The notes beneath the pieces are model-generated. The model was not told the DNA's origin and did no database searches. It saw only the letters and a list, made by a program, of their open reading frames with translations. The translations under genes and the position numbers were made by a program. Of a DNA stretch of 12,469 bases, positions 7,271-12,469 are shown one piece after another. Position 1 is the first letter of the stretch. The number at the start of each line of letters is the position of its first letter. The DNA is taken from the NCBI GenBank assembly GCA_946886375.1, contig CAMPIL010000067.1:1-12469 (forward strand). Reading direction: 5' to 3'. Source of the stretch: an uncultured Phycisphaerales bacterium. GTDB taxonomy: Bacteria; Planctomycetota; Phycisphaerae; Phycisphaerales; SM1A02.

Positions 7271-9181
7271 ATGCACCACCGGAATCGCGGCCAGGTTTCA
7301 TCATCTTTTCTCTGCACACGCGTCTGGCTATGTGCGTTCGCGGCGGTCCTTCTCTGCGCCGATTTGGCATCGGCTCAGTTGCGGGTGATGAACTACAACC
7401 TGGCACAGTTGCGCGGCAACCCCAGCGCGCTGCAGGCCGTGTTTGCCGCGGCCCATGCCGATGACAAGCCCGGCTTCGCCGTGCCGGTGTCGATCTTCGT
7501 GTTCCAGGAAGTGCAAAGCACGCAGACCACCACGATTCTGAACCTGCTCAACGCCGCCGCGCCGCCCGGCGTCACTTACGCCATGGCGACATACACCTCA
7601 AACGGATTTGAAGACAACTCCGGCGGCGCGCAGGCTCTGTACTACCGAGTCGGCATGGTCAACGAAAACGCGCCCGCGCACCTGGACATTTCCACCGGCG
7701 GCGGACGCAACACCGACCGCTGGGTCATGCGGCTCACCGGGTACAACTCGCCATTCTCCTGGATGTACATCTACGGCTCGCACCTGAAAGCCGACACCGG
7801 CGCCGCCAACCAACAGGAACGGCTCGACGGCGTCATCGCCATCCGCAACAACTCCGACGTCTTAGGCGCGGGACTTCACATCATCTATTGCGGCGACATG
7901 AACTTCTACACCAACGCCGAACCGGGATACCTTCACTTTTTCTCCGGCGGCAATGGTCAGGCGTTTGATCCTCTCGGCACCGGGTCATGGACCGGCAGCG
8001 CGAGTCCTCCCAACAGCGCCAACAACTACAAGCACACGCAGTCGCCGCTGTCCGCCGGGGTCAACGGACTGGTGGGCGGCGGGATGAACAGCCGTTTTGA
8101 TTTTCAACTTTCCAATGGTGTGCTGCACGACAACGCCGGTCTTTCAATGATCAGCGGTACGTACCGCGCCTTGGGCAATGATGGCCTTCACTATAACCTG
8201 GCCATCGATACCGGAACCAACGGCTACTACCCCGGACAGCGCACCCGCTCCAACGCGCTGGCCGCCAATCTTCGGCTGGCATCGGATCACATTCCACTCA
8301 TCGTCGATTACCAGATTCCCGCAATGATGGCCGGCAGCATGCTTGCCAATTACGGCCGGGTCATCGTGGGGACGCAGTTCAGCGTCGATCTCGACGTGAC
8401 CAATCCCGCGAACGCCACTGTTGTGTTTGGGGCAGATGAATTGAACTACACCGCGACCGGTTCGATCGGGCTGAGCGGCGTGGTATCCGACACCGTGCAG
8501 CCGCTGGGCGATGTTTCCCCAGCCAGTTTCGCGCTGAACACCGCGACCGCCGCCATCCGCAACGGCACGGTCACCATCACCAGCACAAGCCCCGGCGTGC
8601 AGCCGACCTCGCTCGTGCTGAACACCACCGGAACCGTGGTCCGGCCGTCGAACGCGTCATTCTCCAATGCGGCCGATGAGAACAGCCTCACGCTGCCGCT
8701 GGCGTTTGATGCCGACAGCGGCGTGCAGAACTTCAACGTGAATGTCCACAACTTCGGGTTCGACGCCCTGCAGGCGAAACTCGACATCGATGATGTGACC
8801 GGCACCTCCATTCCGTTCGCCTACATCGGCGGGGCCGGGCTCAACATCGGCAGCACGCCCGCATCGCTTTCGTTCTCAATCGACACCACCGGACTTTCCG
8901 CCGGTCAGTACACCGCGCCGGTGACCATTCACACCAGCGATGAAGACATCCCCGGCGAGTCGGTGACGGCGCTCGATCTGAACATCATCGTCACGATTCA
9001 AGGCGAAATTCCCTGCGCGTCCGACATCACGAGCGACGGCATGGTGAATGTGAACGACCTGCTCGCGGTCATCAACGCCTGGGGATCGTGCGCGAATTGC
9101 CCCGCCGACCTGAATGATGACGGCTTGGTGAACGTGAACGATTTGCTCGCGGTCATCAACGCCTGGGGCGCGTGCCCGTAA
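7271..9181 (+). CDS. Secreted endonuclease/exonuclease/phosphatase-fold protein with dockerin-like tail
   Basis: The protein has 636 residues. The signal peptide runs through VWLCAFAAVLLCADLASA to about 36. Residues about 38-350 carry the whole EEP (DNase I-like, Mg-dependent phosphoesterase) signature in order: MNYN (Asn41), FQEV (Glu80), GSHLKA (His171), CGDMN (Asp209, Asn211), SRFDF (Asp277) and SDH (Asp339, His340). It should therefore hydrolyse a phosphodiester or phosphomonoester outside the cytoplasm. Whether the substrate is nucleic acid, lipid headgroup or another phosphate ester is not visible. Residues about 365-580 are beta-rich, Thr/Ser/Asn-rich Ig-like sequence, probably a spacer. 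The tail 585-636 has two EF-hand-like calcium loops (DITSDGMVNVND and DLNDDGLVNVND), each followed by LLAVINAWG, and ends WGACP just before the stop, as in planctomycete dockerin-like tails. It is the first gene of a possible three-gene unit; the next protein carries the same type of tail. Confidence 0.87.
   Translation: MHHRNRGQVSSSFLCTRVWLCAFAAVLLCADLASAQLRVMNYNLAQLRGNPSALQAVFAAAHADDKPGFAVPVSIFVFQEVQSTQTTTILNLLNAAAPPGVTYAMATYTSNGFEDNSGGAQALYYRVGMVNENAPAHLDISTGGGRNTDRWVMRLTGYNSPFSWMYIYGSHLKADTGAANQQERLDGVIAIRNNSDVLGAGLHIIYCGDMNFYTNAEPGYLHFFSGGNGQAFDPLGTGSWTGSASPPNSANNYKHTQSPLSAGVNGLVGGGMNSRFDFQLSNGVLHDNAGLSMISGTYRALGNDGLHYNLAIDTGTNGYYPGQRTRSNALAANLRLASDHIPLIVDYQIPAMMAGSMLANYGRVIVGTQFSVDLDVTNPANATVVFGADELNYTATGSIGLSGVVSDTVQPLGDVSPASFALNTATAAIRNGTVTITSTSPGVQPTSLVLNTTGTVVRPSNASFSNAADENSLTLPLAFDADSGVQNFNVNVHNFGFDALQAKLDIDDVTGTSIPFAYIGGAGLNIGSTPASLSFSIDTTGLSAGQYTAPVTIHTSDEDIPGESVTALDLNIIVTIQGEIPCASDITSDGMVNVNDLLAVINAWGSCANCPADLNDDGLVNVNDLLAVINAWGACP
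9061..9168 (+). repeat. Tandem near-identical segments encoding the two dockerin-like loops
   Basis: A stretch of 24 bases beginning gctcgcggtcatcaacgcct is identical at 9061-9084 and 9145-9168, an 84-base (28-codon) period. It encodes LLAVINAWG in both loops of the tail. Identity down to codon choice points to recent duplication or gene conversion between the two loops. Confidence 0.85.
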
Positions 9182-9277
9182 CAACGTGCCTTAATAACGA
9201 GGCATCATTTCAGTTCTGTTTCTCATGGGCGGGATGTTGGCCGCGGCTAACCTGCGGTGGTGGTGCATTCATCAACT

Positions 9278-9282
9278 GGAGG
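9278..9282 (+). promoter_or_regulatory. Shine-Dalgarno GGAGG choosing the start at 9288
   Basis: GGAGG at 9278-9282 stands 5 bases before ATG 9288, which directly opens a signal peptide. The in-frame ATG at 9225 has no such site and would add 21 residues before the signal peptide. Confidence 0.7.
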
Positions 9283-9287
9283 CGACC

Positions 9288-11984
9288 ATGCGGAACATCC
9301 ACGCAGGATGGGGAATCGCGATGTCCGGCGTTCTGGCGGCTGCATTGATTCCAGCTCCGGTTCAAGCCCAGTGCGATTTCAACCTCACTCGATACAACTC
9401 ATCCGGAGCCGTGAGTTTCGGATCGGTCCAGTCCATGACTATTTTCGACGATGGCCGTGGCGATGGTCCTGCACTCATTGTCGGCGGCGATTTCGACAAG
9501 ATCGGCGGCGTTCCGGCCTGGAACGTCGCCAAATGGTCTCCCGCGTCAGGCTGGAGCGCAATGGGCGCGGAAATCTACTACGTCCACGAATTGACTGTCT
9601 TCAACAACGAGCTGTACGCGGCCGCGTTGGGAAACGTCTGGAAGTGGGATGGCTTCCGCTGGGCGACTGTCGGAAGCGACTTCCCATCACCCTACAGCGT
9701 CCAAATGGTGTTTGTGTTCGATGCTGGCGACGGGCCCGCACTTTACGCCTCGCTCAAAAACAATCTCTATCGCCTCGAACGCGGCGACTGGACCGTCATC
9801 GCACGACTCAATGGCACCATCGCCTCATCAACCGAGTTCGACGATGGCAACGGACCGGCGCTCTATCTGGGTGGAAACTTCACGAAGATCAACGGAGCGG
9901 AAGCCTACGGCATTGTCCGCTGGGACGGCACAACAGGCAGCCAAGCCTGGACAAGCGTCGGCCAAGGGGTCCACGGCGCGGTCATCAGTCTCATCGTTCA
10001 CGATTTTGATGGAGCGCCCGCCCTTTACGCCGGCGGCACATTCACCCATGCAGGCGATCTTCCAGCTCACTATCTTGCAGTCTGGCAAGGCCCAGCAAAG
10101 GGTTGGGCCGCACTCCAGCCGATCGATACTTCTCCGGGCGCTCGCAGAGTCGGCGGATTTGTGCAATGGAATGATGGCAACGGTCTTGCGCTCTATGCGG
10201 TATCTTCGTATATCAGTCCCGATTCCGGCGACTCCACAGATTCACTATGGAAACTTGAGACCAACGGCACGTGGAGCGGCTTGGGATCAACCTATTTGAT
10301 CCCGTCCTCCGGCATTTCGTGCTTGATGCCGTTCGGTGATGGAACCACTTCAGGACCATCGTTGTACATCGGCGGCCGTTTCTCACGGATTGGCACGTGG
10401 AGCAATTGGCTGTATGAGTACCATCTGGCCCGTCGCACGCCTCAGCCGGATTCGGCGTTTGCACCAACGCCCGCCGATCCGGAGGCACTGAGCGGCGTGA
10501 CGAATGCGCTGACGACATTTGACTCAGGCGACGGCCCCAAGTTGTACGCGGGCGGACAGTTGGTTGGTCTTGAAGACCAGCCGAACATGCGCACTCTGGT
10601 GGCGCGCTTGGAAGGACAATCATGGACCAGCATTGCCTCATCATCCAGCGCACGCACCCAGGCCCTTGCGAGTTTCGATGATGGCGGCGGACCGGCGCTC
10701 TATGCGGCCGGAACGTTCACGACTATTGGCGGGACCAATGCGAATCGAATCGCGAAGTGGAGCGGCCCTGCTGGCGGGGGCTGGTCGCCGCTCGGCGCGG
10801 GCTTGAATGGACCTGTATACGCGCTCTGCGTGCATGATGATGGCGGCGGCCCGGCTCTCTTCGCCGCAGGCCAATTCACGACAGCCGGCGGAATGCCGGC
10901 CAACAACATCGCCAAGTGGAGTGGTTCGGCACGAGGATGGTCGCAGGTCGCCACCGGCGTCAAAAACATCGCGTATGCATTGGCGAGTTTTGATGATGGG
11001 TCTGGCCAAGGAGCAGCGCTATACGCGGGAGGCGTCTTTACCCAAGCAGGTGAAGTGCCTGCTTCGCACTTGGCGAAATGGAACGGAGCAGCGTGGTCAG
11101 AAGTCGATGGCGGGGTTTCCGGGTTCGTGCGAGCACTCCATGTCCACCACGATCAGGTCGGCGTGCCGTCATTGATTGTGGGCGGACAATTTTCGCAGGC
11201 AGGTGAGATTGCGGCGCGGAACATCGCTCAATGGCACGGCCCCGCCGGCGGCTGGTCCACCATCGGCAGCATTGAGGCCGTCGGCGACTTGCCAACCGTC
11301 TATGCCTTGACTTCGTTTGATGACGGCTCGGGTCCAGGCATCATTGCCTCCGGTTTGCACGCCTCGTTCCGCGGAGCGAGATGGAATGGAATTGAATGGG
11401 CCACGTTCGGCACTTCAACGCTCGTCGATGCAACGACATCCGACAGTGTAAACGTCTACCACACGTTTGAAGGCGCGCTCTATTCCGGCAGCAACAATTC
11501 GCTTGCAAAGTGGAGCGTCACCGGCGATGCCTTGGCAATCAGCGCCCAATCCCTCAGCGGATCATTCCAGCCAGACACCACTGTCCAATTTGGCGTGACG
11601 GTCGTTCACGGCGGCGCGGTGGTCTATCAATGGCGGCGCAATGGATTGGAAGTCGAGAATGGACCCTTCATCGAGGGCGCAAAGCGCGACCGTCTCTGGA
11701 TTTTCAACATCAACGGCTCCTTCGAAGGAACTTACGACGTGCTGGTGCGAAACGATTGCGAAACCATCGCCAGCGATTCGATTGAAGTGGATGTGATCGG
11801 CACGTGTCTGGGCGATGTGACCTTGGACAACGTCACAAATGTGAACGATCTCCTGGCGGTGACCAATGCCTGGGGTTCCTGCCCGCCGGGCAATGCAGCG
11901 TGCCCGGCCGACCTTGACCACGATCGCGCGGTGGATGTCGCTGATATGTCTGCCGTCCTCAACGCGTGGGGCCCGTGTCCGTAG
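9288..11984 (+). CDS. Secreted repeat (beta-propeller-like) protein with Ig-like domain and dockerin-like tail
   Basis: The protein has 898 residues. The signal peptide ends near AAALIPAPVQAQ (about 27). Residues about 47-745 are built of 13 to 14 units of roughly 45-60 residues with the pattern ALxxFDDGxGPALYxGGxFTxxGGxxAxxIAKWxGxxWSxxG. Units 9 to 12 (ORF around bases 10660-11280) are the most regular, while units 2, 3, 6, 7 and the last are degenerate. Such units (Trp and Gly near a beta-hairpin) suggest propeller blades, and this repeat is common in exported planctomycete proteins. Residues about 750-836 look like an Ig-like domain (VVYQWRRNG … GTYDVLV, an I-set-like YxW and GxYxV). Residues 840-898 form a dockerin-like tail with calcium-type loops DVTLDNVTNVND and DLDHDRAVDVAD, ending WGPCP before the stop. 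No catalytic residues are evident; a binding or surface-display role is inferred. The gene follows the EEP gene by 106 bases. Confidence 0.83.
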   Translation: MRNIHAGWGIAMSGVLAAALIPAPVQAQCDFNLTRYNSSGAVSFGSVQSMTIFDDGRGDGPALIVGGDFDKIGGVPAWNVAKWSPASGWSAMGAEIYYVHELTVFNNELYAAALGNVWKWDGFRWATVGSDFPSPYSVQMVFVFDAGDGPALYASLKNNLYRLERGDWTVIARLNGTIASSTEFDDGNGPALYLGGNFTKINGAEAYGIVRWDGTTGSQAWTSVGQGVHGAVISLIVHDFDGAPALYAGGTFTHAGDLPAHYLAVWQGPAKGWAALQPIDTSPGARRVGGFVQWNDGNGLALYAVSSYISPDSGDSTDSLWKLETNGTWSGLGSTYLIPSSGISCLMPFGDGTTSGPSLYIGGRFSRIGTWSNWLYEYHLARRTPQPDSAFAPTPADPEALSGVTNALTTFDSGDGPKLYAGGQLVGLEDQPNMRTLVARLEGQSWTSIASSSSARTQALASFDDGGGPALYAAGTFTTIGGTNANRIAKWSGPAGGGWSPLGAGLNGPVYALCVHDDGGGPALFAAGQFTTAGGMPANNIAKWSGSARGWSQVATGVKNIAYALASFDDGSGQGAALYAGGVFTQAGEVPASHLAKWNGAAWSEVDGGVSGFVRALHVHHDQVGVPSLIVGGQFSQAGEIAARNIAQWHGPAGGWSTIGSIEAVGDLPTVYALTSFDDGSGPGIIASGLHASFRGARWNGIEWATFGTSTLVDATTSDSVNVYHTFEGALYSGSNNSLAKWSVTGDALAISAQSLSGSFQPDTTVQFGVTVVHGGAVVYQWRRNGLEVENGPFIEGAKRDRLWIFNINGSFEGTYDVLVRNDCETIASDSIEVDVIGTCLGDVTLDNVTNVNDLLAVTNAWGSCPPGNAACPADLDHDRAVDVADMSAVLNAWGPCP
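9426..11516 (+). repeat. Array of 13-14 protein repeats, possibly two seven-bladed propellers
   Basis: The coding region contains successive units marked by FDDGxGPALYxGG and IAKWxG signatures. Unit boundaries by eye start near amino acids 47, 99, 138, 179, 231, 287, 342, 404, 457, 509, 561, 614, 669 and 719 of the 898-residue protein. The units diverge at DNA level (no long identical stretches), so the array is old rather than recently expanded. The count of 14 includes two weak units and is uncertain. Confidence 0.6.
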
Positions 11985-12023
11985 AATAGTCTTCAGCCCG
12001 AGCGCGGGCTCGGAGGTCTATTC
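11984..12023 (+). promoter_or_regulatory. Stem-loop overlapping the Shine-Dalgarno of the last gene
   Basis: The 41-base gap between the repeat-protein gene and the metallophosphoesterase gene can fold. The outer arms gaatag (11984-11989) and ctattc (12018-12023) enclose an inner stem agcccg/cgggct (11995-12000 with 12005-12010). A competing stem ccgagc/gctcgg (11998-12003 with 12008-12013) would cover part of the Shine-Dalgarno at 12012-12016. It could be a weak terminator or a translation-control element. The stems are short (6 bp). Confidence 0.3.
12012..12016 (+). promoter_or_regulatory. Shine-Dalgarno GGAGG for the gene starting at 12026
   Basis: GGAGG at 12012-12016 lies 9 bases before ATG 12026, which begins a signal-peptide-like sequence. 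It supports this start and a real gene even though no stop codon falls within the window. Confidence 0.6.
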
Positions 12024-12025
12024 TC

Positions 12026-12469
12026 ATGCGGCGATTTCGATGTGCGTTGATGGCGGTGGTTGTGTGTGCGTTTCTGCCACGATACGTGGCCGATTGCTCA
12101 CCATGGCAAGCGACGGAGAATCACGCGAGCGTGACCGGCCAAGAGGAGCAGGGCAAGCCCAACCAGATCATCTTCGCGGTGATTGGCGACTTTGGCGACG
12201 GCGGAGCCAATGAGGCGGCGGTCGCCAACCTGGTGAAGAACACGCTGAAGCCGGATTTCATCATCACCGTCGGCGACAACAATTACAACGCGCTTTCCGT
12301 CGCGGAATATGACGCGGTCATCGGCCGGTTCTACAGCGATTTCATCGGCAACTATTCGGGCGCGCACGGCCCCGGTTCGCCGGCCAACCGCTTCTGGCCG
12401 GCGCTGGGCAATCATGATTGGAACGAGACCGTCGGCTACCAACCGTATCTGGACTATTTCACGCTGCCG
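12026..12469 (+). CDS. Secreted calcineurin-like metallophosphoesterase, 3'-truncated by the window edge
   Basis: The frame stays open for 148 codons to the last base. The N-terminus (MRRFRCALMAVVVCAFLP) is signal-peptide-like. Cys24 in VADC only loosely resembles a lipobox, since Asp before the Cys is unusual. The first three metal-binding blocks of the calcineurin-like phosphoesterase family are present in order: GDFGD (Asp55), GDNNY (Asp84) and GNHDW (Asn129, His130). The spacing resembles purple-acid-phosphatase-like members. The remaining metal-binding histidines would lie beyond the window. It should hydrolyse phosphate esters outside the cytoplasm with a two-metal centre; the substrate cannot be told. 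It starts 41 bases after the repeat-protein stop and may share its transcript. Whether it too ends in a dockerin-like tail cannot be seen. Confidence 0.85.
   Translation, partial: MRRFRCALMAVVVCAFLPRYVADCSPWQATENHASVTGQEEQGKPNQIIFAVIGDFGDGGANEAAVANLVKNTLKPDFIITVGDNNYNALSVAEYDAVIGRFYSDFIGNYSGAHGPGSPANRFWPALGNHDWNETVGYQPYLDYFTLP

Noticed and set aside
9182..9287. Possible terminator (tgcct 9187-9191 with aggca 9200-9204) and the near-palindrome 9236-9251 between the EEP and repeat-protein genes
   Set aside because: A 5-bp stem without a T run, and a 16-base near-palindrome in GC-rich DNA, are both within chance, so they are not listed as features.
9426..11516. CRISPR-like or recombination-type DNA repeats in the repeat-protein gene
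   Set aside because: The repeats exist at protein level only. There are no evenly spaced identical DNA repeats and the reading frame is continuous.

Overview
The window looks like chromosomal DNA from a planctomycete of the class Phycisphaerae. The evidence is high-GC coding DNA, a cytochrome c protein fused to TPR repeats, and two secreted proteins that end in the paired EF-hand-like tail (…NDLLAVINAWG.CP just before the stop) common in that group. This is a family-level inference; there is no rRNA or phylogenetic marker here. Every complete gene encodes an exported protein with a readable signal peptide, so the window is an envelope or secretion neighbourhood. I see no transposase, phage gene, CRISPR array, tRNA or rRNA.

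Layout. (1) 1-732, +: the 3' part of a SAM-dependent O-methyltransferase whose start lies outside the window. (2) 733-1228: about 500 bases without a convincing gene, holding two hairpins and a weak promoter candidate. (3) 1229-3559, +: a cytochrome c / copper type II monooxygenase-like / TPR fusion protein. (4) 3562-3630: an elaborate nested hairpin between converging genes, probably a bidirectional terminator. (5) 6976 down to 3637, minus strand: a two-gene operon of M16 (insulinase-like) peptidases. The first has the zinc motif HxxEH and the second has lost it but keeps the substrate-binding Arg/Tyr pair. (6) 6977-7270: a divergent promoter region with a nested inverted repeat. (7) 7271-12469, +: three secreted-protein genes in a row. 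These are an endonuclease/exonuclease/phosphatase-fold protein with a dockerin-like tail, an 898-residue repeat (propeller-like) protein with an Ig-like domain and the same tail, and the first 148 codons of a calcineurin-like metallophosphoesterase that runs off the window.

How they may work together. The two M16 proteins very probably form one heterodimeric periplasmic protease. The plus-strand trio could be one transcription unit (gaps of 106 and 41 bases, each gene with a strong Shine-Dalgarno) and pairs two predicted metal-dependent phosphoesterases with a surface-type repeat protein. A link to phosphorus scavenging or extracellular nucleic acid breakdown is only a hypothesis. The most notable points are the cytochrome/copper-monooxygenase/TPR fusion with a full set of apparent copper ligands, the split active site of the M16 pair, the shared dockerin-like tail on neighbouring proteins with no cohesin partner in view, and the nested 3562-3630 hairpin.
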